64,000 nucleotides of DNA, taken from assembly GCA_022709905.1 (NCBI GenBank), contig JAKLHY010000008.1, positions 62,001 through 126,000 on the forward strand. The letters are read 5' to 3'. The notes beneath the pieces are model-generated. The model did not search any database. It was not told the origin of the DNA and worked only from the letters and a program-made list of their open reading frames with translations. The position numbers and the translations under genes were made by a program. Position 1 is the stretch's first letter, and each line of letters opens with the position of its first letter. This document shows, one piece after another, positions 7,462 to 16,061 of the stretch. This DNA is from Verrucomicrobiota bacterium (GTDB lineage Bacteria > Verrucomicrobiota > Verrucomicrobiia > Limisphaerales > UBA1319).

Positions 7462-9717
7462 ATGAATGCGAGTAAGATTTGCCCCAGTTGCCGAAAGTCG
7501 CTCGAGCCAAACACGCCTGATGGATTGTGCCCCGAGTGCCTGGTCAAAGCCGGCATGTCGACAGGGATGGACCTGGGGGCGGACGGCCAGACCGGCAGCG
7601 GACGAGCGCCCTTCATCGCGCCGCCGGTGGAAGAAATGGGGCGGTTGTTTCCACAATTGGAGCTCCTTGGCCTCATCGGCCAGGGGGGAATGGGTGCTGT
7701 TTATCGAGCGCGGCAAAAAGAACTGGATCGGGTGGTCGCCCTGAAAATCCTGCCGCCGGACATCGGCCGGGATGCGGCCTTTGCGGAACGGTTTGCCCGC
7801 GAAGCGCGGGCTCTGGCCAAGCTCAACCACGCCGGGATTGTTACCCTCTACGAATTTGGCCGGGCCGACGGGCTGTTCTTTTTCCTGATGGAGTTCGTGG
7901 ACGGCGTGAACCTGCGGCAATTGCTGGAAAATGGGCGGCTTGCGCCCCGCGAGGCCCTGGCCATTGTACCGCAGATTTGCGACGCCCTCCAATACGCGCA
8001 CGACCAGGGCATCGTCCACCGCGACATCAAGCCTGAGAACGTTCTGCTCGACCGGCGCGGCCGCGTAAAAGTGGCCGATTTTGGAGTGGCCAAAATGATC
8101 GAAGGTCGGGACGCCCCGCCGGGGCGCCCGCAAACAGGCGAGCCGGCTGACCCTGCCAATCTCACCGACGCGGGAAAAGCGATGGGCACGCCCCAATACA
8201 TGGCCCCGGAACAGCGGGAGCGGCCGGGCGAGGTGGATCATCGCGCCGATATCTACGCGCTGGGCGTGGTGTTTTACCAGATGCTCACCGGCGAGCTGCC
8301 GGGCAAGACGATCGAGCCGCCGTCGAAGAAGGTCGCCATTGACGTTCGCCTGGATGAAGTGGTGCTCCGCGCATTGGAGAAACGACCGGAGTGGCGCTAC
8401 CAGCAGGCCAGCATTCTCAAGACGCAGGTGGAGACGATTGCCTCAACGCCCGGTGGCAGCCAAGCAAGCAACGAGGCTCAGGATTTGAAGTCTGGGGCGA
8501 AGGCCGGACCTGATGAGGATGACCGGCGACGAAAGGCAATGCTCTGGTATGGCTTGATCGCGAGTGTCGTGGGTTTGCCGGTCGGACTGGCGTTGAACTT
8601 GCCGTTGGTTTGGGGCTTGAGCGTCGCGGGAATTCTCATCGCAGGCATCAAGTTAGGCTTGCTCGGGGCTAAACTCGAAAAAATCGAAAATCAACAGGGC
8701 AACCCCCCCCCTGCCAGCGCTAAGGCTGCTTTCCTTTGGAGACAGGTCATGCGCATGCCGATTACGGCGGCCTTCCTCGTCTCGCGGCGTTTCGCAGCGA
8801 CGGCGGCTGGAATAATCGTGCTTGCCGGGTTCCTGGTTTGGCTGGCCGCCCCCAAACATCCGGACTACACCATGACGGGCCGCATCACCGATTCCGTCAC
8901 GGGAGATCCGGTCTCGCAGGCGACCCTCGCTGTGATGCGCACGGATGACAACAAACCGCTGCGAGAAACAACAGGGGACGACCAGGGGCGATACCGGCTG
9001 GTTTGGCCGCACGATGCCGACCTGCTTTATTGGAGGAACGGTGTCCGTCATGGGGTGGAATTGGCCATCCGCGCCTCCGCCCCAGGTTATGAGGAGCAGT
9101 CCGTCAGCGTCACGAAAAGCACCGATGCGGGCTACTACCGAAAAACCCTCGAAATCCAGTTGCGGCCTGCCCATCCAGGCGGCGATACCTCAGCCTGGAT
9201 TGATTACCTCCGCCTCAACCCATCTGTCAGTTCCATCGGCGGGGGGATCAGCCGCTATGGCGACGAAGCCTTCAGTTGCGAGATTCTGTTCGATGACAAG
9301 GCATGCGCCATCACCCTTAAATACCGCGAGGAGCCGGGCGCGAAATACCGGGTGCAGATCGAGGAAATGGGAGGGCGCAGGCTGCCACTCCGTGGAGTCG
9401 TCAGGTCAACCCAAAAGAAATGGCGACATGCGTTGGTCGAGGAGAAAATAATGATGGACCGCTCCGAGTTCGACCGAGTGGCCGCGTTTGTTCTACAGAA
9501 ACCGGGCATACCGCCTGTCGGCCAAAATGGTTTCACGCCGGTGATTGAGCGGACCGTGGAAGTGTTTGCCCCCTCGGGATGGACCTGCTTCGATCTGGAG
9601 ATTGGCCAGGATGTTTCACCGAGAGGCCGACGCGTTCCCGTTCACCGCAACCCATACGTCCTCAACCACGACCCCATCTCGCCAGGCCAGAGACGCAGTG
9701 CCAACTCAAGCAGCTGA
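7462..9717 (+). CDS. Membrane Ser/Thr protein kinase with N-terminal zinc ribbon and C-terminal regulatory domain
   Basis: 751 residues. An N-terminal zinc ribbon has CPSC at 7-10 and CPEC at 23-26. The kinase domain starts around residue 65 with a Gly loop (LIGQGGMGAVY) and an ALKIL lysine, then IVHRDIKPENVLL (catalytic loop), VADFGVAKM (DFG) and YMAPEQRE. All core residues are present, so it should be active. Two hydrophobic segments (GLIASVVGLPVGLAL region and AAGIIVLAGFLVWLAA) anchor it. The extracytoplasmic part begins with a carboxypeptidase-regulatory-like fold (TGRITDSVTGDPVSQATLAV, DDQGRYRLVWP). It follows the ECF sigma gene by 62 bases and probably forms a signalling unit with it. 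A run of eight C at 8702-8709 lies in the linker between the membrane segments; the frame is continuous as given, but an indel there would break the gene. Confidence 0.9.
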   Translation: MNASKICPSCRKSLEPNTPDGLCPECLVKAGMSTGMDLGADGQTGSGRAPFIAPPVEEMGRLFPQLELLGLIGQGGMGAVYRARQKELDRVVALKILPPDIGRDAAFAERFAREARALAKLNHAGIVTLYEFGRADGLFFFLMEFVDGVNLRQLLENGRLAPREALAIVPQICDALQYAHDQGIVHRDIKPENVLLDRRGRVKVADFGVAKMIEGRDAPPGRPQTGEPADPANLTDAGKAMGTPQYMAPEQRERPGEVDHRADIYALGVVFYQMLTGELPGKTIEPPSKKVAIDVRLDEVVLRALEKRPEWRYQQASILKTQVETIASTPGGSQASNEAQDLKSGAKAGPDEDDRRRKAMLWYGLIASVVGLPVGLALNLPLVWGLSVAGILIAGIKLGLLGAKLEKIENQQGNPPPASAKAAFLWRQVMRMPITAAFLVSRRFAATAAGIIVLAGFLVWLAAPKHPDYTMTGRITDSVTGDPVSQATLAVMRTDDNKPLRETTGDDQGRYRLVWPHDADLLYWRNGVRHGVELAIRASAPGYEEQSVSVTKSTDAGYYRKTLEIQLRPAHPGGDTSAWIDYLRLNPSVSSIGGGISRYGDEAFSCEILFDDKACAITLKYREEPGAKYRVQIEEMGGRRLPLRGVVRSTQKKWRHALVEEKIMMDRSEFDRVAAFVLQKPGIPPVGQNGFTPVIERTVEVFAPSGWTCFDLEIGQDVSPRGRRVPVHRNPYVLNHDPISPGQRRSANSSS

Positions 9718-9899
9718 GACTCCTCGCACTCACTGAGGGGTTCCTCGATCGAAGAAGATCCGCAGAACTTACAACTTGCCAAAACTCACGGCGCCGATCC
9801 AGCAGCCGGTCCGCCTTCTGTGACGTGTGTTGCTTCCAACTTTCCAGGATTTCCGCCATCGGCGTGACGTTGACCCGGAACCCCATTTTGTGGACTCGC

Positions 9900-11306
9900 G
9901 CCCCGGCCACGGTATGGACCTCGAAGGATTTCGTGAACTGGGTGCTGGTGCCGATGAACTGGCCGGCCACGCCGCACTACTGGGCGCCGGACGTGATCCG
10001 GCGCCCCAATGGCCGCTACTACCTCTTCTACAATCAGCCCTGCAACACTTTCGCCGGTGTCTCGGATACACCCATCGGCCCCTGGACACCGCTGACGCCG
10101 GGTGACGGCCTGGTGATCCGGGATCGCCTGGTCAAAGACGTCATCACGCTCGATACGCAGTTGTTTGAGGACAAGGACGGCACGCTTTACGGTTATTGGG
10201 GAACGTGGGGCATCTTCCCCAACAGCGGTTGCGGTTTCGGCGTGTTCAACCCGGACATGAAGTCCTTCTCCCGCTTGGGCATGATCCCGAACACGCAGGC
10301 CAAGGACTTCTTCGAGGCGCCGTTCATGATCGAGCGCAATGGAGTTTACTACTTCACCTATTCCTCCGGCTCCTGCCATGACGCCACCTATCGTGTCCAA
10401 TACGCCGTGAGTGATAAACCCGACGGCGAATTCAAGATGGGCCCGAACAATCCTATCCTCGCCTCCACCGCCGACGGCAAGGTTCACGGCCCGGGCCACC
10501 ACTCGATCCTCAGGCGCGGTGACGACTTTTTCATCGTCTATCATCGCCACGACATTCCGGTGACGCCGAATGGCATGCACCGCCAGATCTGTGCGGACCG
10601 GTTGGTGTTCGGGACTGATGGGATGATCGAAAAGGTCACGCCCAAGGACCTTGCGCTTGCCCCCCCCGAAGCCGATGTGCTGGTGCATGTGGATTCCGCG
10701 AAGCTGGATTACGGCCCGCTGAAGTCATGGGCCAACAACGGCGCCATTGGCGGGGCGTTTTCCAGCGGCGACAAACCGCCTACGGTGGAAGACCTGAATG
10801 GCCGCATCGCTGTGCGCTTCGAGCCCGGCCAATCACTCGAATGGAGTCCCGGAGTGGAAGTGCCGCTCGCCAACTTCACCCTGATGGCCAGCGTGGCAAA
10901 TCCATCGCTCGAAGCCGGCGAGGGCGTCGTGGAAGTCGAAGGCGCCGACGGCAACCGGGGCGATCTGCTGCGCGCGTCGCCTGTTGGCGACTGGCAGGAA
11001 TTGGCGTTGGTCTATCGCGGCGGGCGCGGCACCTTGTTCCTGGACGGCAAGCCTGCTCTGCGCATGGCGCCGACAGCCCCGCACACGGCGAAAGTCATCC
11101 GCCTCGGCGGCAAGACGCTTTTCTCCGGCATGCTGGCACGGCTGCAACTCTTCCGCCGGGCGCTCTCCGACGAAGAGCTTCTCCAATGGAGCGCCATGGC
11201 GAAGCAGGAGCGGATGGCGCCCGCGCCCAGCCCCGCCGCATTCGCGCCAGCCGAGGCTGCCACCACACGCTGTTCACACCCGCCAACAGTGTCGTCGCCC
11301 CGCTGA
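9900..11306 (+). pseudogene. 5'-truncated GH43-like glycosidase with C-terminal concanavalin-like domain
   Basis: From about 9900 the frame encodes a GH43-type five-bladed propeller: VWTSKDFVNWVLVPMNWP, YWAPDVIRRPNGRYYLFY, FFEAPFMIERNGVYYFTY, GPGHHSILRRGDDFFIVYHR. The acid-type Glu (FFEAP) and the Asp of VITLDTQLFEDKDG are present. The first blade, which supplies the general-base Asp of this family, and any signal peptide are missing; upstream codons back to 9718 do not look like a glycosidase. The C-terminal third resembles a LamG/concanavalin domain (GRIAVRFEPGQSLEWSP, WQELALVYRGGRGTLFLDGK). The frame then runs into non-homologous sequence at ~11260. It looks like the remnant of a secreted arabinofuranosidase/xylosidase-type enzyme cut at both ends. 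A functional role is unlikely. Confidence 0.75.
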
Positions 11307-11570
11307 AAGACAACGTCGATGCCTGGGGCTGGGAAAATTGCCTCTGGCTTGGCCTGGGCCAGAAGATACGGAAGGGAGAATGGGACATCGCCCGGGATCC
11401 CATCCCGCCGTCCATTCAGGAAATCCTCGATTATGCGCAAATGAAGAAGGTGAAGCTCGTGGCCTACGCCTACCCGACGCTCGGCTGGATGCAGAATCCG
11501 GAATGGACGGCCTGGTGCGGCGGCAAAACCGGTGGTTACATCGGTGTGGACACCGGCGTGCGCAGGTTTT
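11260..11570 (+). pseudogene. Fragment of a glycosidase-like protein, in a different frame from the GH43 remnant
   Basis: In the +2 frame, codons from ~11260 read TLFTPANSVVAPLKDNVDAW, GWENCLWLGLGQKI, PSIQEILDYAQMKKVKLVAY and YPTLGWMQNPEWTAW. The pattern of alternating strand and helix with Trp/Tyr-rich turns looks like part of a TIM-barrel glycosidase, but I cannot name the family. There is no start codon of its own. The frame loses sense near 11570, where the opposite strand begins to encode an N-6 DNA methylase. It is therefore a leftover piece between two breakpoints, one just after the GH43 remnant and one at the hsdM fragment. Confidence 0.5.
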
Positions 11571-12000
11571 GGATCAACCATCTCCACGAGAAGGTCAACG
11601 GCTACGGGCGGCGTAAAGAATTGGCCCTCGCTCGCGTTCACCCCAGCGCCCGCAAACGCTTCATAGAGTTCACTGAAAATGTCCGCACGGCATTTCTCCA
11701 AATCAATCGCTTCGAACTGGCTGTTCACATATTGCAGTGCGACGGGGTCGAGTTCGATTTCATCAGCGGGTAGAAAGATGCCCGGCAAGACGCGCTTCAC
11801 GTGAGCGAACGCTGCTCGATATGATTTCGAAAGGTCCTTATCGGCCCCCAGTTCGGGCGCTTTCACCAACCAGTGTTTGGCGAAGACGCACTTGAACAAC
11901 TCGTCCATGAGCGTCCGGTCGCGCGTGGCGCCCAGCAACCTTCCAGCAAGGAAGTTTCGGATGTTCTGAAACGCCGAGCGATGAGAGGCCGGCAGGCGGG
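11570..12000 (-). pseudogene. Fragment of a type I restriction-modification N-6 adenine methylase (HsdM-like)
   Basis: Reading the minus strand from ~12000, the codons give FQNIRNFLAGRLLGATRDRT, LMDELFKCVFAKHWL, AIDLEKCRADIFSELYEAF and GQFFTPPVAVDLLVEMVDP. The last phrase is the conserved FTPxxxVxLM entry to the methylase catalytic domain in HsdM-type proteins. The sequence stops right after it, so the AdoMet-binding DPAxGTG motif and the NPPY/F catalytic motif are gone. No upstream start is clear and no HsdS or HsdR gene is near. It is a dead internal fragment whose 3' end meets an unrelated glycosidase fragment on the other strand. This is strong evidence of a DNA rearrangement here. Confidence 0.65.
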
Positions 12001-12232
12001 TTGGTGTCCGGCGTGCCCGTCGCGCGACAGGCCGAAGGGGAAGCGTCGGCCCGATCCGACCATGTCTTTCAACCGCTCGTGGTCTTGCCTTTCAGGCAAG
12101 TCCTGCGGTGTGCCTTCGGGGTGACGACGTGAGATCACCCGCATTGGAGTATCCACGGCGTTGACGTTGAACAGCGGGCTATTCCGAAGTTCAAAGTCCG
12201 GGCGTCGGAGGCGGAGATGGCAGATCCCATAT

Positions 12233-13369
12233 TCATTGCGGCACCAGGCAATCATGGAGCGGGCGGACGGTGATCCGATCGTCCAAGGCGTAGGATCGCA
12301 TGCCGGGATAGACCACCCAGAGTTCGTCCAGGGCTGTGTCCGTGATCGCCAGGTGCATCGAACGAGTGGCGCGCGGAGCATCGGCCCGTTTGAATTCCAC
12401 GCCGATCCGACGGCCGCGGATTTCCATCAGCAGGTCCAGTTCGGAGCCGCTGTGGACCGCGTAGAACCAGACCTGGTCCGGTTGCTGCGCCTGCAGGATT
12501 TCTTCCAACGCAAAGCCCTCCCAGGAAGCGCCCAATTTGGGATGCGTCAGCAAGCCGGCAGCGGTGTGGATGCCACTGAGGGTGTGGAAGAGGCCCGAGT
12601 CGCGGAAGTAGATCTTGGGCGTCTTGACGAGGCGTTTGCCCAGGTTGGCTTGCCAGGGAAGCAGGCGGCGGATCATGTAGGTCTGTTCCAACGCATCCAG
12701 ATACGCGCGGGCGGTGTTGGGCGCGATGCCCAGCGAGGCGGCGATCTCGCTGCCGTTCCAGACCTGCGCGTGGTAGTGGGCCAGCATGGTCCAGAACCGG
12801 CCCATCAACGCCGGCGACTGCCTGAATCCCAAGGCCGCCAGGTCTCGTTCGAGAAAGGTCCCAATGAAATTCTTTCGCCAGGTCGCGCTGCCCTCCTCAT
12901 CGGCGGCCAGGTAGGAACGCGGAAAGCCCCCGCGTTGCCAGAGCGTGTCCTGGGCATCGGACGGCAGTTCGCCCAGGTCGAAGCCGCGCAATTCGATGAT
13001 CTCGACGCGCCCGGCCAGCGACTCGGCGGTCTGTCGTGAAAGTTCGGGCGAAGCGCTGCCAAGAATCAGGAACGTCGCCGGTTGCTCCGCGCGATCGGCC
13101 AGCACGCGGAGCACAGGGAAGAGGGCGGGCTGGCGTTGCGCTTCATCAATCACCACCAACCCCCGCAGACCCTGAAGTGCCGTCATGGGCTGATCAAGGA
13201 GATGGGCGATCACCGGATCCTCCAGGTCGAAATATTGGGGGTGTCCGGGCGGGATCATCTGCCGGGCGAGGGTAGTCTTGCCGCATTGTCGGGGGCCAAG
13301 CAGAGCCACCACAGGATTGCGACCCAGCGCTTTACGGACACGACCGAGATAACGTTCCCGAGGAACCAT
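12233..13369 (-). CDS. AAA-type ATPase with DUF4143 C-terminal domain
   Basis: 378 residues. The Walker A is GPRQCGKTTLARQM, the Walker B region is LVVIDEAQRQPALFPVL, followed by FLILGSASPEL (sensor 1) and an arginine-rich stretch. The C-terminal half contains the DUF4143 fold (WTMLAHYHAQVWNGSEIAAS, LEQTYMIRRLLPWQANLGKR, KIYFRDSGLFHTL, GFALEEILQ, FYAVHSGSELDLL), which resembles a nuclease-like core with conserved Glu/Asp/Lys (ELDLL...IGVEFK). Length and order are normal for the family, which is widespread, often horizontally transferred, and of unclear biochemical role. It lies 3' of a truncated PIN gene and an XRE-ImmA regulator on the same strand, so it belongs to a mobile or defensive accessory patch. 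Confidence 0.9.
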   Translation of the reverse strand: MVPRERYLGRVRKALGRNPVVALLGPRQCGKTTLARQMIPPGHPQYFDLEDPVIAHLLDQPMTALQGLRGLVVIDEAQRQPALFPVLRVLADRAEQPATFLILGSASPELSRQTAESLAGRVEIIELRGFDLGELPSDAQDTLWQRGGFPRSYLAADEEGSATWRKNFIGTFLERDLAALGFRQSPALMGRFWTMLAHYHAQVWNGSEIAASLGIAPNTARAYLDALEQTYMIRRLLPWQANLGKRLVKTPKIYFRDSGLFHTLSGIHTAAGLLTHPKLGASWEGFALEEILQAQQPDQVWFYAVHSGSELDLLMEIRGRRIGVEFKRADAPRATRSMHLAITDTALDELWVVYPGMRSYALDDRITVRPLHDCLVPQ

Positions 13370-13536
13370 GCTTGAAATATTGCAGTGTCATTGCCGTATT
13401 TCAAGTGTTTTAGGGGCCTTGACGGATCCGGCGTGCCTCCAAGGGCTGGTGCAAGGCACGAAGATCTGGGTAGAAGACAATCCCGTCCTTCCCATGGAAC
13501 GGCTCGGGCCGAAGGCACTGCCGGTTGGTTAAGGCA

Positions 13537-13818
13537 GCCGGTCTGCATCTGAATCGCGAGCGACAGCACCGAACAATCCTCGAATGACAGACTTCGTGGC
13601 TGCCCAGCCTGAAACGCCGTCAACTCGAGCAACTCCGCCGTGTCCAGGTGGCACACATGCAGCAACCCCCTCGCGACGAGATCGTGCATCGGCTGCGTCA
13701 TTTCCAACATCACCAGGTCGCTGGTGTGCGCTTCCACTCCGCCCGCCAGCCAAGTTTCCAGCAACCCGCACCGGTGGAGATCAATTAGCAGGCTCGCGTC
13801 ATGAATGACGATCTTCAT
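13537..13818 (-). pseudogene. N-terminal fragment of a PIN-domain-like toxin
   Basis: From the ATG at 13818, ~94 residues look like the first two thirds of a PIN nuclease: KIVIHDASLLIDLHRCGLL holds the first acidic residue, then a helix ending DLVMLEMTQPMHDLV, and LSFEDCSVLSLAIQM, which carries the middle acidic Glu/Asp. After that the frame turns into unrelated Pro/Arg-rich sequence that runs on to 13255, across the DUF4143 ATPase start. The last strand with the final acidic residue is missing, so it is probably inactive. Its ATG overlaps the TGA of the XRE-ImmA gene upstream, giving the antitoxin-then-toxin order of type II systems. The truncation point near 13537 lies close to a GC-rich breakpoint. 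Confidence 0.6.
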
Positions 13819-14876
13819 GCCAGGAGCTGCAGCTGCTCCCGGAATTCAACCAGCGGCTGGTCCATAAGGTATGCGCCCTTGGACAGCGTGATTTCCTCGT
13901 TCGCCGCCGCGCGGAATACCAGCGACTTGAACCGTTCCGCCTGCTCCAGCACGGGATACACGCCCGGCTCGTTGCGGTCGTAGCCCCACTTGCGCCACAG
14001 GATAAAAAAACGTTGCAGGGTGCTCTGGCTCACCAGTCCCAGATGCCGCGCTCGCATCATGATGGCCTGGCAGGACATCCCGAAACGGACCTTCATTTCC
14101 ACCAGTTCCCGGGCGGCTATCTGTTCCCGATGGCCGCCGAACGACTCCACAAACACCGACTCGGGAATCAGCAACGCCCCCGCAAGCGCATGGCAGAGCC
14201 GCTCCTGGTCCTTCGCCGAAAACAGCCGGTCGTGGAAACGCAGCACGAGATGGCCGAGTTCATGCAAGGCGGTGAGCCGCTTCCGGTCGCTAGGGCGCTT
14301 TTGGTTCAGCACCATCACCGGCGTCTCACCCGAATGACCCGCAAACCCCTCAAACGACTCCGGCGCATCCGCCTCAAACACCTTGATGCCCTGTTCTTCT
14401 AGCAACGCCACCACGTTCGGGATCGGGTCCAGCCCCAGCTTCCACGCATGGCGCAGCTTCACCGCCGCCGTGTCCACATCTCGCGCCTCATGCAACACAG
14501 AATCCGCCAACGGATTGCAGAACGCCACCGGCACATTCAACAGTTCCTCGATTTCCCGATACCGCTCAAGAAAATCCGTGGCCGACTCTCGGATAGCCGC
14601 CAGCGGCTTTGCTCCCAGCGACGCCCGTTTGCGGAACTCGATCGTCTCCAGCTTAACGGTGCTCTCGCGGAAGAAGAAATCAGGCTTCCGCCCGAGCGCG
14701 TCGCAAAGCACGAGCAACACTTTGGAATCGGGCATCATGCGGCCCAGCTCATACTTGTGCAGGGCGTTGTAACTGACCTGACCGCCCATTTTATCCGCCA
14801 AGGCGCGGAGTGACAGGCCGCGCATTTTGCGGGCCTGGGTAAGGCGTTGCGCAAAGGTCTGTTTCGGATCGTTCAT
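13815..14876 (-). CDS. XRE-family regulator fused to ImmA/IrrE-type metallopeptidase
   Basis: 353 residues from the ATG at 14876. An N-terminal helix-turn-helix of the XRE type (ARKMRGLSLRALADKMGG, ALHKYELGRMMPDSKVLLVL) is followed by a zinc peptidase domain with HELGH (ALHELGHLVLRFHD) and the downstream Glu region (CHALAGALLIPESVF). Such COG2856-type proteins act as antitoxins or as induced proteases that cleave repressors. The gene overlaps the PIN fragment by ATGA, matching a regulator-PIN toxin pair. A perfect 9-base inverted repeat (GGTTGACAA/TTGTCAACC) just upstream of the start contains a -35-like TTGACA and is the likely autoregulatory operator. With the toxin truncated, this may now be an orphan regulator. 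Confidence 0.88.
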   Translation of the reverse strand: MNDPKQTFAQRLTQARKMRGLSLRALADKMGGQVSYNALHKYELGRMMPDSKVLLVLCDALGRKPDFFFRESTVKLETIEFRKRASLGAKPLAAIRESATDFLERYREIEELLNVPVAFCNPLADSVLHEARDVDTAAVKLRHAWKLGLDPIPNVVALLEEQGIKVFEADAPESFEGFAGHSGETPVMVLNQKRPSDRKRLTALHELGHLVLRFHDRLFSAKDQERLCHALAGALLIPESVFVESFGGHREQIAARELVEMKVRFGMSCQAIMMRARHLGLVSQSTLQRFFILWRKWGYDRNEPGVYPVLEQAERFKSLVFRAAANEEITLSKGAYLMDQPLVEFREQLQLLA

Positions 14877-14882
14877 AGCGTC

Positions 14883-14920
14883 GGTTGACAATATTTAGGA
14901 TTAATCGGATTTTGTCAACC
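14883..14920 (-). promoter_or_regulatory. Palindromic operator overlapping the XRE-ImmA promoter
   Basis: GGTTGACAA at 14883-14891 is mirrored exactly by TTGTCAACC at 14912-14920 with a 20-base AT-rich spacer. Read on the minus strand, TTGACA (in the right arm) is followed 17-19 bases later by AATATT/TATTGT, a plausible sigma-70 promoter that would start transcription a few bases before the gene's ATG at 14876. An XRE dimer on the two arms would block it. Confidence 0.55.
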
Positions 14921-15116
14921 ACTCAAAATCCCGGCCATCCGGTGGAATTCAGGCAAGCATGTAGGCTGGGAATTCGCTTCCGTTTGCCTAAGACCCAGTT
15001 GATCCGCTTGGATTCTTTCATTAATCCTCGTAATTGGACCTTGTTTGCTTGCGCTATCCGCAACGATATCCACAATATATTGCGGTGATTCCTTGAAAAC
15101 CCAAGAAACACACAAT

Positions 15117-16061
15117 TCAGCCTTGCTTAACGGTTGCGCTAACTAAGGCGTCTTTGAGCAACTTAGCCCATGGATCCGCCAGCAAATAGAGCCTGACCCT
15201 CTGCGCCCCAGGTTTGGACGGCTGGACAAAACCATCATCCCGCCACTTGTCCAGCCATTCGCGTGCCGTGGTTGAGGAAACTCCGAACCACTCGACCATG
15301 TCCGAGGGAGTGAATCCCAGGTTCTCCGGCTTCTCGTTCAATCCACGCACCATGAGACGCGTTAGCAGTTGCTGCTGGACCCGGCGCAATCGCTCCCAGG
15401 GAGGCGTTGGGCGGTTAGCGGGATCATGAAGCGCCACCGCTTGCAGCCGCAAGCTGTCTGCCGCTTTGGCCATGGTCGACATGAAATAGGCAAGCCATCG
15501 CGTGTGATCGGGGTCATGCCGGCCTTCGTAGTAGTTCACGGGCAAACCCATCTGTAAACTGTCGTAATAGGCTTGGAGGTCGGCGGTGTAATGCTCTTCG
15601 AGCGAAAGAAAACCGCGCATATCATATCCGCTACGCCACAATTCAGCCGTGGCCAGAGCCCGGGCCGTGCGGCCATTGCCATCGTTGAAAGGATGGATGC
15701 TGACAAACCGGTGGGCCAGTAATCCAGCTCGAACAGGCCCCGGCAATTCGGCTGCTGCCGCCGCCTGCCACCACTCGACCAGCTCACGCATTAATAATGG
15801 CACATCCCCCGGTATGGGTGGGGCATAGTCAATATGGCGGGTTGCCGCATCAACCACCGGACATTCATCCGTGCGATAGGTGCTGCGCGTGCCGCGCCGC
15901 CCATGCCCACGCACCAGCACGGCGTTACGGCTGCGGGTGGATGCGCTGATCAACGCGTCAATCAACGGAAGCCGAGCGGGCGTTTCGCGGAAGCGCGATT
16001 TAACGCGTTGGGGTTGCGGGCTTCTTTGTTTCGTTCTTGAAGCGGGCAACCTCGTCGGCAA
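15117..16061 (-). CDS. Fic-family protein, probably 5'-truncated
   Basis: The Fic core is intact: SIHPFNDGNGRTARALATAE matches HPFx(D/E)GNGRxxR, with the catalytic His and the phosphate-binding loop, and is preceded by YAPPIPGDVPLLMRELVEW. The C-terminus has a winged helix (GFTPSDMVEWFGVSSTTARE), common in Fic proteins that double as regulators. Fic enzymes transfer AMP or similar groups to target proteins. The first ~35 codons are Arg/Ser-rich and overlap the end of the neighbouring protease by 62 bases. The usual N-terminal helices, including any SxxxE(G/N) inhibitory motif, are absent. The true homology begins near RGHGRRGTRSTYRTDECPV (about 15960), so the 5' end was probably lost and the start is uncertain. 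Confidence 0.7.
   Translation of the reverse strand: MPTRLPASRTKQRSPQPQRVKSRFRETPARLPLIDALISASTRSRNAVLVRGHGRRGTRSTYRTDECPVVDAATRHIDYAPPIPGDVPLLMRELVEWWQAAAAAELPGPVRAGLLAHRFVSIHPFNDGNGRTARALATAELWRSGYDMRGFLSLEEHYTADLQAYYDSLQMGLPVNYYEGRHDPDHTRWLAYFMSTMAKAADSLRLQAVALHDPANRPTPPWERLRRVQQQLLTRLMVRGLNEKPENLGFTPSDMVEWFGVSSTTAREWLDKWRDDGFVQPSKPGAQRVRLYLLADPWAKLLKDALVSATVKQG

Noticed and set aside
12000..12232. Minus-strand reading with NVNAVDTPMRVISRRHPEGT upstream of the hsdM fragment
   Set aside because: Looks partly ordered but matches nothing I recognise and has no start or stop that makes sense. Probably scar DNA.
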